Assembly (NCBI RefSeq): GCF_003119195.2 | Contig: NZ_CP022254.1 | Location: 293,501-357,500 of the forward strand | Length of the DNA: 64,000 bases | Direction: 5' to 3' | Origin: Azospirillum baldaniorum | Lineage (GTDB): Bacteria > Pseudomonadota > Alphaproteobacteria > Azospirillales > Azospirillaceae | Notes under the pieces: model-generated | What the model saw: the letters and a program-made list of their open reading frames with translations, nothing else | Told to the model about the DNA's origin: nothing | The model's database searches: none | Position numbers and translations under genes: made by a program | Shown here: in pieces, positions 36,284 to 44,271 of the stretch | How the letters are laid out: every line of letters begins with the position of its first letter | How positions within the stretch are numbered: position 1 is the first letter of the stretch

Positions 36284-36377
36284 TCCCCTGCCGGCCCCCA
36301 GCCGTTTCAGTGCGTCCCTGGCTTCGCGTCGATGCGTCTTCGCAGCGCCATCGCCGTTAACCATAAACCGTATCGTG

Positions 36378-36406
36378 AATATGGGCTGCGAACATGCAGG
36401 ATTCAA
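36378..36406 (-). promoter_or_regulatory. Candidate promoter of the exonuclease operon
   Basis: On the minus strand TTGAAT (36406-36401), a 17-base spacer and CATATT (36383-36378) match sigma70 -35 and -10 at 4 of 6 positions each. It is about 95 bases before the exonuclease start. Confidence 0.4.
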
Positions 36407-36440
36407 GAACAAAAAGAGAACCTGCGGCTTGACCGTAGGA

Positions 36441-36452
36441 TCGAATCTTCGA
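36441..36452. promoter_or_regulatory. Palindrome TCGAA-TC-TTCGA
   Basis: A perfect 5-bp inverted repeat with a 2-base centre, about 35 bases upstream of the candidate exonuclease promoter. It is a possible operator; the binding protein is unknown. Confidence 0.3.
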
Positions 36453-36623
36453 ACCTTTTCAAAAAACTAAGTAGAATGCAGCGCAGCCGCGGTCCCGCTG
36501 TGACCGAATCGGGCGACTCGGCACAGATGGGTATGGATTCGTGGTCTCAAAGGGGTTTGTGGAAAAGAATTTCACCGCCGGAATCGGCGGCTTTTCTTCC
36601 AGATTCCCGCCAAATACGCGCGA

Positions 36624-37259
36624 TCAGGCGCGCAGGCAGCGCGTGATGTGAACGGCAACACCGGCGACGTTGGCGCGTTCGATGGGAGTCGGGCGGCAGC
36701 CGGGATCAGTGCTGACCGGCAGCAGATGGGGCGGAAAAAAACGGTAACCGCACACCGTTCCATCGCCCACCGTAACCACCACGTCGCCGGCCTGCGGAGC
36801 CAGCACATCCAGCGGTTCCAGCACCACGCAGTCGTCCGGCAGGACCCCGGCGGCATTCAGGCTGGAGGAGGCGATGGTCAATGCGAAGGCGCGGCGCGAG
36901 GCCGGGCGGTCCACGGCGATGCCCCGCGCCCCGCTCGTCAAAGCCGCGGCGATGAAGGCTTCCCCGGCCCTCCGCCCCAATTCCAGAAAGTTGCGCACCT
37001 GCTCGACCGACAGCAGCGGCACCCGTGCCACGGCTTGGTAGGCGGCGTCATCGAGGAATCGCGGTTCCGATCCGGCGACGCGGGCCAAGCGGCCCAGGGT
37101 TTCCGCGCTGGGGACGCTGCCCCGCGCCGGATCGCGCAGGAAGCGCGTGATGTTGGTCGGCGTGACCTCGGCCAGCCGCGCCCAGGCCCCGGCGCTCCAG
37201 CCCTGAGCCTCCATCACGCCGGTCATCCAGCGCAGGATCGCCCGCCGTGTGTCGTCCAT
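36624..37259 (-). CDS. CI/LexA-like regulator with degenerate S24 domain
   Basis: A 211-residue phage-repressor-like protein. The N-terminal region (about 1-70) looks like a helix-turn-helix ([19 protein letters not shown]). The C-terminal part resembles the S24/LexA fold, with a serine-containing [20 protein letters not shown], then [20 protein letters not shown]. In LexA and CI the end of that second segment carries the catalytic lysine (TVKRL type); here it reads TVCGYRF with no lysine, so self-cleavage is doubtful. GGGGAGGA precedes the ATG. It heads the minus-strand module and probably controls it. Confidence 0.75.
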   Translation of the reverse strand: MDDTRRAILRWMTGVMEAQGWSAGAWARLAEVTPTNITRFLRDPARGSVPSAETLGRLARVAGSEPRFLDDAAYQAVARVPLLSVEQVRNFLELGRRAGEAFIAAALTSGARGIAVDRPASRRAFALTIASSSLNAAGVLPDDCVVLEPLDVLAPQAGDVVVTVGDGTVCGYRFFPPHLLPVSTDPGCRPTPIERANVAGVAVHITRCLRA

Positions 37260-37291
37260 GCCGCCGTCCTCCCCGCCGAAAGAGCACCCAT

Positions 37292-37320
37292 ATAAGAGAG
37301 AACGTTGGAGGAACGCGCAA
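37292..37320 (-). promoter_or_regulatory. Candidate promoter of the regulator gene
   Basis: On the minus strand TTGCGC (37320-37315), 17 bases and TCTTAT (37297-37292). The -10 matches at 4 of 6 and the -35 at 3 of 6 positions, about 35 bases before the ATG. Confidence 0.35.
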
Positions 37321-37338
37321 GGTTTCTTCGCTTATGTC

Positions 37339-37372
37339 GCAATTTCGCCGAGGATGCGCTGCGATTTCGCAG
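37339..37372. promoter_or_regulatory. Candidate paired operators GCRATTTCGC
   Basis: GCAATTTCGC (37339-37348) and GCGATTTCGC (37361-37370) differ at one position and are 22 bp apart, two turns of DNA on the same face. The second is embedded in a perfect 14-bp palindrome CTGCGATTTCGCAG (37359-37372). They lie between the regulator gene and the divergent YbjQ-family gene, just upstream of the regulator's candidate promoter. Confidence 0.5.
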
Positions 37373-37479
37373 TATCGCGTCGAACTCCTCTCCCCTCCGG
37401 CTGCGTCCTTTTCCCACCCATTGCGACACGCCGTGCGCGCCGCCATCTGGAGGGCGCGAAATCACTTCCGGAGGAACCG

Positions 37480-37800
37480 ATGATCGTCACCAGCACCGAC
37501 ACCGTCGAAGGCCGTCCCGTCACCCAGTATCTGGGCATGGTCGCCGGCGAGGCGATCCTCGGCGTGAACATGTTCCGCGACCTGTTCTCCGGCATCCGCG
37601 ACATCGTCGGCGGCCGGGCCGGCGGCTACCAGAACGCGCTGCGCGACGCCCGCGAGGCCGCTTTCGCCGATTTGCAGGACGCCGCGCGGGCACTGGGCGC
37701 CGACGCCATCGTCGGCGTGGACATCGATTACGAGGTGCTGGGCAAGGAGAACGGCATGCTGATGGTCTCCATCAACGGAACCGCCGTCCGGCTGGGCTGA
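37480..37800 (+). CDS. YbjQ/UPF0145-family protein
   Basis: A 106-residue YbjQ-like protein. Members form pentamers and are annotated as putative heavy-metal-binding, without a firm function. Family features are the start [30 protein letters not shown] and the end [35 protein letters not shown]. Its ATG is supported by GGAGGA seven bases upstream. It is divergent from the phage-type regulator gene and shares its promoter region, but nothing else links the two. Confidence 0.9.
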   Translation: MIVTSTDTVEGRPVTQYLGMVAGEAILGVNMFRDLFSGIRDIVGGRAGGYQNALRDAREAAFADLQDAARALGADAIVGVDIDYEVLGKENGMLMVSINGTAVRLG

Positions 37801-37903
37801 ACTCCCCCAACCGTTTAGGCCGATTGCCCGCCTGGACGGGCGGTCGCACCTCCTTACACTCCCTCCCCGCATCGATAGGGACCTGAGAAACGGGAGGGAC
37901 GAC

Positions 37904-39100
37904 ATGCGTTCTCTGGCGAAACGGCTCGGCGGCCTAGCTCTGGCCGCCGGGCTCTTCTGCGCGGCGCCGGCCCTGGCCTTCGAGGGCCTCGTGGAGAAGA
38001 AGGTGTTCGAGATGCCGTCCTACACCACGGTGGGCGGCGGCACGATCAAGAACGTCCGGATCGGCTGGGAAAGCTACGGAAAGCTGAACGACGCCAGGGA
38101 CAACGTCATCCTCGTCACCCATTTCTTCAGCGGCAACAGCCACGCCGCCGGCAAGTACAAGATGGAGGATCCGGCCCCAGGCTATTGGGACTCCATCATC
38201 GGTCCGGGCAAGCCGCTGGACACCGACAAGTTCTTCATCATCAGTTCCGACACGCTGGTGAACCTGTCGCCGAAGGACCCGACCGTCACCACCACCGGCC
38301 CGGCCAGCGTCAATCCCGACACCGGCAAGCCCTACGGCATGAGCTTCCCGGTCGTCACCATCCGCGATTTCGTCAATGTTCAGAAAGCGTTGCTGGACAG
38401 CCTCAATGTCAAGTCTCTGCACGCGGTGATGGGCGGGTCCATGGGATCGCTCCAGGCGCTGGAATGGGGCGCCACCCATCCGGAGATGGTCAAGCGCGTG
38501 GTCGCGGTGATCGGCGGGGCCGAGGCCGATCCCTTCCTGATCGGCTGGCTGAACTTGTGGGCGGCCCCGATCCGCGTCGATCCGAACTGGCAGGGCGGCG
38601 ATTACTACGGCAAGGCGGAGCCCAAGGCTGGGCTGACCGAGGCGTTGAAGCTGGTGACCCTGCACGCCCGCCACTGGAAATGGGCGGACGCCACCTTCGG
38701 CCGCGGTTGGGCGGAGGAAGGCAAGGACCCCGCCGCCAGCATGAACAACCAGTACGCCATCGAAGCGTGGCTGGACAAGGCGGCTGCGGCCCGCGCCGCG
38801 GTCAGCGACGCCAACCACTTCCTGTATTTGGTGAAGGCCAACCAGACCTTCCTGGTGGGCGGCGGCGGATCGCTGGACGAGGGCTTGGCGAAGATCAAGG
38901 CGCCGGTCCTGCTGATCCCCTCCGCCGACGACCTCGTCTTCCCGCCGGAGCGCGCCATGCGCCCTCTGAAGGAGCGGTTGGAGAAACAGGGCATCGCGGT
39001 CACCTACACCGACGCAATCACCACCAGCCTCGGGCATCTCGACGGCATCGCCAACATCGCAAAGGCGGGAGATGCGATATCGGCCTTCATGGCGAAGTGA
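37904..39100 (+). CDS. Exported MetX-like alpha/beta hydrolase
   Basis: A 398-residue protein of the homoserine O-acetyltransferase (MetX)-related alpha/beta hydrolase family. The nucleophile elbow is GGSMGS (Ser179); SADDLVFP and LGHLDG supply the likely Asp and His. It differs from biosynthetic MetX in having a clear signal peptide (GGLALAAGLFCAAPALAF), so it should act in the periplasm, where acetyl-CoA is not available. A hydrolase or acyltransferase on an exported substrate is therefore more likely than methionine synthesis. The gene is followed by an intrinsic terminator. Confidence 0.85.
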   Translation: MRSLAKRLGGLALAAGLFCAAPALAFEGLVEKKVFEMPSYTTVGGGTIKNVRIGWESYGKLNDARDNVILVTHFFSGNSHAAGKYKMEDPAPGYWDSIIGPGKPLDTDKFFIISSDTLVNLSPKDPTVTTTGPASVNPDTGKPYGMSFPVVTIRDFVNVQKALLDSLNVKSLHAVMGGSMGSLQALEWGATHPEMVKRVVAVIGGAEADPFLIGWLNLWAAPIRVDPNWQGGDYYGKAEPKAGLTEALKLVTLHARHWKWADATFGRGWAEEGKDPAASMNNQYAIEAWLDKAAAARAAVSDANHFLYLVKANQTFLVGGGGSLDEGLAKIKAPVLLIPSADDLVFPPERAMRPLKERLEKQGIAVTYTDAITTSLGHLDGIANIAKAGDAISAFMAK

Positions 39101-39110
39101 CGCGCGCGAC

Positions 39111-39147
39111 CGCCCCGCCCGGAGACGACCGCCCGGCGGGGCGTTTT
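39111..39147 (+). terminator. Intrinsic terminator after the MetX-like gene
   Basis: CGCCCCGCC (39111-39119) pairs with GGCGGGGCG (39135-39143) and is followed directly by TTTT. It starts 10 bases after the stop codon. Confidence 0.8.
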
Positions 39148-39157
39148 CCGTCTGCTC

Positions 39158-39610
39158 TCAGGGACCAACGTAATGCGGCATCAGCTTGGACTGCTCGCCG
39201 ACATAGACGTTGCACCGGCTGTCCTGACCGTCGAAGAAATACACTTGACCGGTCTTCCGCTTGTTCTGCGGGTCCGAAAGGTTCGCCCCACCGGAGAAGG
39301 CGACGCCGTAACGCTTGTCCGGCGTCCGCGCCCAGTAGAAGCCGTCCGTCTCCTGCCCGAAGGCACCGCGCTGGCACAGGCGCGACAAGGCGGCGTCGTA
39401 GCGGGTGAACCCGTCGAGCCCCTTTGGCAGGCTGTAGACCGCTTGGCTGCGCACATAGCGGGTGCGGGGCGGAATGACTTCCGGGGGAAGCGACGAGCGA
39501 TTCAAGGCGCGCAAATGGCCGGGATCGGTCCGCTCGACCCGCATCGGGTCCGCCGCCGCAGGCACGGCCAGCAACACAAGCAACAGCGGAACGACGGCGA
39601 TGACCTTCAT
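39158..39610 (-). CDS. Exported hypothetical protein
   Basis: A 150-residue protein with an evident signal peptide (MKVIAVVPLLLVLLAVPAAAD). The mature part has two cysteines that could form a disulfide (RLCQRG and SRCNVY) and several aromatic residues. It is convergent with the MetX-like gene. I do not recognise the family; a periplasmic location is the only firm inference. Confidence 0.7.
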   Translation of the reverse strand: MKVIAVVPLLLVLLAVPAAADPMRVERTDPGHLRALNRSSLPPEVIPPRTRYVRSQAVYSLPKGLDGFTRYDAALSRLCQRGAFGQETDGFYWARTPDKRYGVAFSGGANLSDPQNKRKTGQVYFFDGQDSRCNVYVGEQSKLMPHYVGP

Positions 39611-39725
39611 GGGCTGAATGGCGGAACCGGCAAGGAGGACCGGACTTTATTAGCATGAACTGCCTGCCACTGAGGAGCGGGGACTGGGCATAACTCTGCG
39701 CGAGCCGATAAAATCTTTTCTTTTC

Positions 39726-39782
39726 AAATGACTGAGGTCATTTTCTCACACCTCTGAATAAGAAAGTCGGCCGTTCTTATTC
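39726..39782. other. Two AT-rich stem-loops
   Basis: AAATGAC-TGAG-GTCATTT (39726-39743) and GAATAAGAA-N9-TTCTTATTC (39756-39782) are perfect inverted repeats in an AT-rich gap between two minus-strand genes. They lie downstream of the response-regulator gene, where a terminator is expected, but neither has a proper T run on the minus strand. Confidence 0.55.
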
Positions 39783-39833
39783 TTAGGGTGATACCTGATG
39801 AGAATTCCTCAACAGACTGTTTTCAAAGGGATT

Positions 39834-40241
39834 TCATATCCGGTCCCCCTTACCGTCCAGATAGCGGGTGATCGTCGCCAGGAAGTCCTTCGGCTGGATC
39901 GGCTTGGGCACATGCCCGTCGAAACCGGCTTTGGAAAAGCGCAGCATGTCCGTGGGCGTCGACAGGTTGGTGACCGCGACCACCAGCGTGCGCGCCAAAG
40001 CCCGGTCGGCGCGGATCAGCCGAACCAGCTCGACACCGGACAGGCCGGGCATCACCACGTCCATGATCACGAGATCGGGCTTCAACGCGCGCATCAGGTC
40101 GAGCACGCCCCGCGGATCATCCGTCTCCACAACGCGGTGGCCACCCTCTTCCAGGCAACGGACAAGCAGTTTGCGCATCAGGGCGTTGTCATCAACGACG
40201 AGGATGGTCCGCCGCGTCGCAGTCAGCGTTTGAACACTCAT
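39834..40241 (-). CDS. Single-domain CheY-like response regulator
   Basis: A 135-residue receiver domain with no output domain. The acidic pair is in ILVVDDNALMRKLLV, the phospho-acceptor Asp in DLVIMDVVMPGLSG, the Thr/Ser switch in VVAVTN and the conserved Lys in VPKPI. Such proteins act in phosphorelays or bind partner proteins. No histidine kinase is adjacent; the ABC binding-protein gene ends 18 bases from its start on the same strand. Confidence 0.92.
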   Translation of the reverse strand: MSVQTLTATRRTILVVDDNALMRKLLVRCLEEGGHRVVETDDPRGVLDLMRALKPDLVIMDVVMPGLSGVELVRLIRADRALARTLVVAVTNLSTPTDMLRFSKAGFDGHVPKPIQPKDFLATITRYLDGKGDRI

Positions 40242-40259
40242 GGCAGCCGTCCCGCGTCG

Positions 40260-42092
40260 TCACGGCGCTTTGCCAGGGCCGGCGGACGAGGCGTCCGACA
40301 GCCACCAGGCGTCGAAGGAGATCGAGTAGGGCGGTACGGTGTCGGGGCGCTTCAAGCGGCTCCAATAGGCCACGCGGTAGACGCCGGAGTACCAGTGCGG
40401 CACCACGTAATGGTTCCACAGCAGCACCCGGTCCAGGGCCGACACCGCGGCCTTCAGATCCTCCTGGCTGTTGGCGCGGACGATCTCGCCGATCAGATGA
40501 TCGACCGCCTCGCTGCGCACACCGGCCATGTTCTGGCTTCCCGGACGGTCGGCGAAGGCCGATCCCCAATAGCCGGTCTGCTCGTTTCCCGGCGACAGGG
40601 ACTGCGGCCAGACATGGACCACCATGTCGAAATCGAAGTCGCGCGTGCGGTTCTCGTACTGGGTGGTGTCCACCGTGCGGATGCTGGCCCGGATGCCGAG
40701 CCGCTTCAGATTCTCGATGAAGGGCAGCGTCACCCGCTCGAAGGTCGGGCTGTCCAGAAGGATTTCGAAGTCCAGCGGCGTGCCGGTCGCGACGTCGACC
40801 CGCACGCCGTTGCGCACGTCCGTCCCCGCCTCGTCGAGCAGCCGCTTGGCCTCCAGGAGGTTGCGGCGCAGCCCGTTCTGGCCCTCCGTGCTGGGTGGAT
40901 GGTAGGTCTTCTCGAAGACCTCGGCGGGGATTTTCCCGCGCAGCGGTTCCAGAATCGCCAGTTCGCGGCCTTGGGGCAGGTCCCTGGACTGGAGCGGTGA
41001 GTTCTCGAAATAGCTCTCCGTCCGCTTGTAGGCGCCGTAGAACAGGGTCTGGTTCGTCCATTCGAAGTCGAAGGCGTAGGCGATGGCCTGACGCACCTTG
41101 GGGTTCGCAAAGACCGGGCGGCGCGTGTTGAACACGAAGCCCTGCATGCCCGCCGGCACCTCGTTGGCGATCTCCTCCTTCACCACCTTGCCGTCGCGCA
41201 CGGCGTCGAAGTCGTAGCCGGTGGCCCAGGTCTTGGCGACGTTCTCCTGGCGGAAGTCGTACAGCCCGCCGCGGAAGGCCTGCAGGGCGACGCTGGCGTC
41301 CCGGTAATACTCGTAGGCCATGCTCCCGAAATTGTTCCGCCCGACATTCACCGGAAGGTCCTTGCCCCAATAGTCGGCGACCCGCTCATAGGTGATGCCG
41401 CGGCCCGGATCGAAGGACGCGATGCGGTAGGGACCGCTGCCCAGCGGTGGCTCCAGCGTGGTCGACTGGAAGTCCTTGCCCTCCCAGTAATGCTTCGGCA
41501 GCACCGGCAACTGGCCGACGATCATCGGAAGCTCGCGGTTGTCGCCCGGCTTGAAGGTGAAGCGGACGCGACGCTCTCCGTCCGCCTCGACCTTGTCCAC
41601 GGCGCCGTAATAGCTGCGGTAGAAGGGATGGCTCTCCGTCAGGATGGTGAAGGAGAACACCACGTCCTCGGCGGTGACCGGCTTTCCATCGTGCCACCGC
41701 GCGCCGGAGCGCAGGTTGAAGGTGATGGAGGAGCGGTCCTCCGGCATCTCCACGCTTTCGGCGAGCAGGCCGTATTCGGTGAAGGGCTCGTCCGCCGACC
41801 CGGTCATCAGCGTGTCGTAGATCAGCGTAGCCCCCGCCGCGGGCACCCCGCGCAGCGTGAAAGGATTCAGCGTGTCGAAGGAGCCGATGGCCTGGAGGGT
41901 CACCTTGCCGCCCTTCGGGGCGTCCGGGTTGACGTAATCGAAATGCCGGAAGTCCGGCCCGTATTTCGGCTCGCCATACAGCGCCATGCCGTGCCGCGCC
42001 ATGCCATGCTGCGGCTGCGCGCCCGCCGGTCCGGCCACGGCGGCGGCGGCGGCGATCAGCCCCATCAACAGTCCAGCGGCCACACGGCGCAT
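40260..42092 (-). CDS. Peptide ABC transporter substrate-binding protein, family 5
   Basis: A 610-residue periplasmic solute-binding protein of SBP family 5, nearest in style to YejA-type peptide or microcin-C binding proteins. The signal peptide MRRVAAGLLMGLIAAAAAVAGPAGAQ is followed by a short repeat (QHGMARHGMALYG), then the family core (FDYVNPDAPKGGKVTLQAIGSFDTLNPFTLRG, ARWHDGKPVTAEDVVFSFTIL). GGGAGG seven bases upstream favours ATG 42092 over the ATG at 42107. No permease or ATPase genes lie beside it, so its transporter must be encoded elsewhere. Confidence 0.92.
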   Translation of the reverse strand: MRRVAAGLLMGLIAAAAAVAGPAGAQPQHGMARHGMALYGEPKYGPDFRHFDYVNPDAPKGGKVTLQAIGSFDTLNPFTLRGVPAAGATLIYDTLMTGSADEPFTEYGLLAESVEMPEDRSSITFNLRSGARWHDGKPVTAEDVVFSFTILTESHPFYRSYYGAVDKVEADGERRVRFTFKPGDNRELPMIVGQLPVLPKHYWEGKDFQSTTLEPPLGSGPYRIASFDPGRGITYERVADYWGKDLPVNVGRNNFGSMAYEYYRDASVALQAFRGGLYDFRQENVAKTWATGYDFDAVRDGKVVKEEIANEVPAGMQGFVFNTRRPVFANPKVRQAIAYAFDFEWTNQTLFYGAYKRTESYFENSPLQSRDLPQGRELAILEPLRGKIPAEVFEKTYHPPSTEGQNGLRRNLLEAKRLLDEAGTDVRNGVRVDVATGTPLDFEILLDSPTFERVTLPFIENLKRLGIRASIRTVDTTQYENRTRDFDFDMVVHVWPQSLSPGNEQTGYWGSAFADRPGSQNMAGVRSEAVDHLIGEIVRANSQEDLKAAVSALDRVLLWNHYVVPHWYSGVYRVAYWSRLKRPDTVPPYSISFDAWWLSDASSAGPGKAP

Positions 42093-42298
42093 GCCCCATC
42101 CTCCCATCGTTCGTTCCAGGGCGTTCGGCCCCGGTTCCGCTCTGATAACATGTGGGTGGGGTAAAGCGGTGCGAAACCCCCTCCCTCACCCCGCGGCATC
42201 GCGCCCCGTGATTTGCTCTGGTGTCCCGGTGGGCTTGCGGTCATGGTTTTCAGCAATCCGCGCGACCAAGCGCGACCAGCATGGAGGGTTCTTCGACC

Positions 42299-42919
42299 GT
42301 GTCCGCCGAATTCACCGTCTACGGCAATCTTAATTCGCAGCCCGCCACCCGCGTCGTTCTGTTCCTGTCGATGGCCGGCGTGCCCTACGCCTACCGCCAT
42401 GTCGACCTGCGCGGCGGCCAGCAGAAGTCCGCGGACTATCTCGCCATCAACCGCTTCGGCCGGGTGCCGACCCTGGTCCACGGCGACCTCAGCATCTCTG
42501 AATCGGGCGTCATCCTGACCTATCTGGCGGAGAAGACCGGCCGGTTCGGTGGACGGGACGAGGCGGAACGGATCAGATTGGCGGAGTGGCTGTCCTGGCT
42601 GGCCGACGTGCTGCTGCCGGTCCAGCGCGCCCGCGCGGTGCGCAAGTTCAACGGCGACGCCAACGCACTGCCGTGGATCGACGCCGCAGCGGCCAGCGGG
42701 CTCGCCCAGTTCGACCGCCATCTGGCGGGGCGGACCTTCATCGAGGGCGAGCGGCTCAGCATCGCCGACATCTTCGCCTTCCCGTGGATCGACCTCGTGG
42801 AGGAGGCGAACATCGACATCGCCACCTACCCCAACGTCCAGGCGTGGCACGCCCGCGTGCTGGCCCAGCCCGGCGCCAAGCGCCAGATGGCGCTGATGCC
42901 GCAGACGGACGTCGGCTGA
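42299..42919 (+). CDS. Glutathione S-transferase family protein
   Basis: A 206-residue cytoplasmic GST-fold protein. The thioredoxin-like N-terminal domain includes the cis-Pro and glutathione-binding segment GRVPTLVHGDLSISESGVILTYLAEKTG. The all-helical C-terminal domain has RTFIEGERLSIADIFAFPWID, with the conserved Asp of the family's N-capping box. The GTG at 42299 is preferred because GGAGGG lies about 10 bases upstream; ATG at 42281 would add six residues. Substrates are unknown. It is convergent with the TRAP binding-protein gene. Confidence 0.92.
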   Translation: MSAEFTVYGNLNSQPATRVVLFLSMAGVPYAYRHVDLRGGQQKSADYLAINRFGRVPTLVHGDLSISESGVILTYLAEKTGRFGGRDEAERIRLAEWLSWLADVLLPVQRARAVRKFNGDANALPWIDAAAASGLAQFDRHLAGRTFIEGERLSIADIFAFPWIDLVEEANIDIATYPNVQAWHARVLAQPGAKRQMALMPQTDVG

Positions 42920-42923
42920 TCCC

Positions 42924-42961
42924 AAAAGAAAAGGCCCCCACCCGCGGCGCGGATGGGGGCC
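42924..42961 (-). terminator. Intrinsic terminator of the TRAP binding-protein gene
   Basis: Read on the minus strand, GGCCCCCA (42961-42954) and TGGGGGCC (42940-42933) form an 8-bp stem, followed by TTTTCTTTT (42932-42924). It lies just after the stop at 42998. Confidence 0.82.
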
Positions 42962-42997
42962 CCCGTTCAAGCGAACGCTCTTACTTCTCGGTGCCGG

Positions 42998-44104
42998 TTA
43001 CTTCTTGGTACCGGCGGACGCGACGAAGCTGTCGTAGGGCAGCTCGGCGACGCGGAACCAGAGCTGGGTCTCGTCGAGGAACGGCTTCCAGCTCTCGTAG
43101 ATCGTCTTGAAGTTCGGGTTGGTCTTCGCCAGCTCGTCGTAATACTCGAAGGCGATCTTGTGCGCCTGCTCCATCAGGTCGCGCGGGTAGGCGCGCAGCA
43201 GGGTGCCCTTGGCGACCAGACGCTTCAGAGCCTTGGCGTTCTCCGAATCGTAGCGGGCGATCATATAGGTGTTCGCCTCGGCGCAGGCGGCCGTCAGGAT
43301 CGACTGGTAGGACTTGGGAAGCTTCTCCCACTCCTGCAGGTTGACGTAGAGCGAGACGTTCGGCCCGCCTTCCCACCAGCCCGGGTAATAGTAGTACTTG
43401 GCGACCTGATGGAAGCCCAGACGCTCGTCGTCGTAGGGGCCGACGAACTCGGTCGCGTCGATGGTGCCCTTCTCCAGCGCCGGATAGACGTCCGCGCCGG
43501 CGATCTGGGTCGGGGTGGCGCCCATCTTCGACATGATCTGGCCGGTGATGCCGGCGATGCGGATCTTCAGGCCCTGGAAGTCCGCGGCGGTCTTGATTTC
43601 CTTGCGGTACCAGCCGCCCATCTGGGCGCCGGTGTTGCCCGCCGGGAACTGGATGACGTTGTGGTTCTTCATGAAAGCGCGCATCAGATCAAGGCCGCCG
43701 GCCTGGAACCAGGCGGTGGTCTGGCGCGCGTTCGGGCCGAACGGAATGGCCGTGTCGAAGGCGAAGGTCGGGTCCTTGCCGACATAGTAGTAGCCGCAGG
43801 TGTGGCCGCACTGGACCGAGCCGTTCTGCACGGCGTCGAGCACCTGGAGGCCGGGCACCAGCTCACCACCCGGGAAGGCGCGGATCTGGAACTTGCCGTC
43901 CGTGCTCTCGGCGACGCGGCGGGCGATCAGCTCCGACGCGCCGAACAGGATGTCGGTGCTCTTCGGGAAGCTCGATGCCAGGCGCCACTGGATTTCCGGC
44001 TGCGACTGCGCAATGGCCGGCGCGGCCACGCCGGCCACCGCCAGCCCCGCACCCGCGGCCGCAGCGCCCGCACCCGCCGACTTCAGAAACGCACGTCTTT
44101 TCAC
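42998..44104 (-). CDS. TRAP transporter solute-binding protein, DctP type
   Basis: A 368-residue periplasmic substrate-binding protein of the DctP family. The N-terminus MKRRAFLKSAGAGAAAAGAGLAV is a twin-arginine-type signal. Family features are the N-terminal IQWRLASSFPKSTDILFGA, FPAGNTGAQMGGWYRKEI, LKIRIAGITGQIMSKMGA and a Glu/Asp-rich ligand region DATEFVGPYDDERLGF. It is similar in layout to the 2-oxo-acid-binding TakP type; the substrate is not certain. DctQ and DctM membrane subunits are not in the window. Confidence 0.93.
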   Translation of the reverse strand: MKRRAFLKSAGAGAAAAGAGLAVAGVAAPAIAQSQPEIQWRLASSFPKSTDILFGASELIARRVAESTDGKFQIRAFPGGELVPGLQVLDAVQNGSVQCGHTCGYYYVGKDPTFAFDTAIPFGPNARQTTAWFQAGGLDLMRAFMKNHNVIQFPAGNTGAQMGGWYRKEIKTAADFQGLKIRIAGITGQIMSKMGATPTQIAGADVYPALEKGTIDATEFVGPYDDERLGFHQVAKYYYYPGWWEGGPNVSLYVNLQEWEKLPKSYQSILTAACAEANTYMIARYDSENAKALKRLVAKGTLLRAYPRDLMEQAHKIAFEYYDELAKTNPNFKTIYESWKPFLDETQLWFRVAELPYDSFVASAGTKK

Positions 44105-44271
44105 GATTCTTCTCCCGTGGACTCCGCCTTCCCTTTTCGTTTCAAGCGGCCCGTCGGACCACTTGTTGCGAGGGAATTTTCACAACTGTAACAAAGCAGC
44201 GTTTTCGTTCCGATTCATCGCACAAATGCGCATGACAGGTCTACCATGGTCCTACGGATTAGGCGATCGCC

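Larger units (their letters stand above)
36284..36623. other. Regulatory gap in the recombination module
   Basis: This 340-base gap between the regulator gene and the exonuclease gene is relatively AT-rich. It holds a candidate promoter (36378-36406), a short palindrome (36441-36452) and a hairpin CCGCCG-GAAT-CGGCGG (about 36571-36586) followed by CTTTTCTT on the plus strand. No open frame with a convincing start was seen. Confidence 0.55.

Noticed and set aside
33787..37259. A complete prophage
   Set aside because: Only recombination and regulator genes are present; no integrase, attachment repeats, terminase, capsid, tail or lysis genes were seen on either side.
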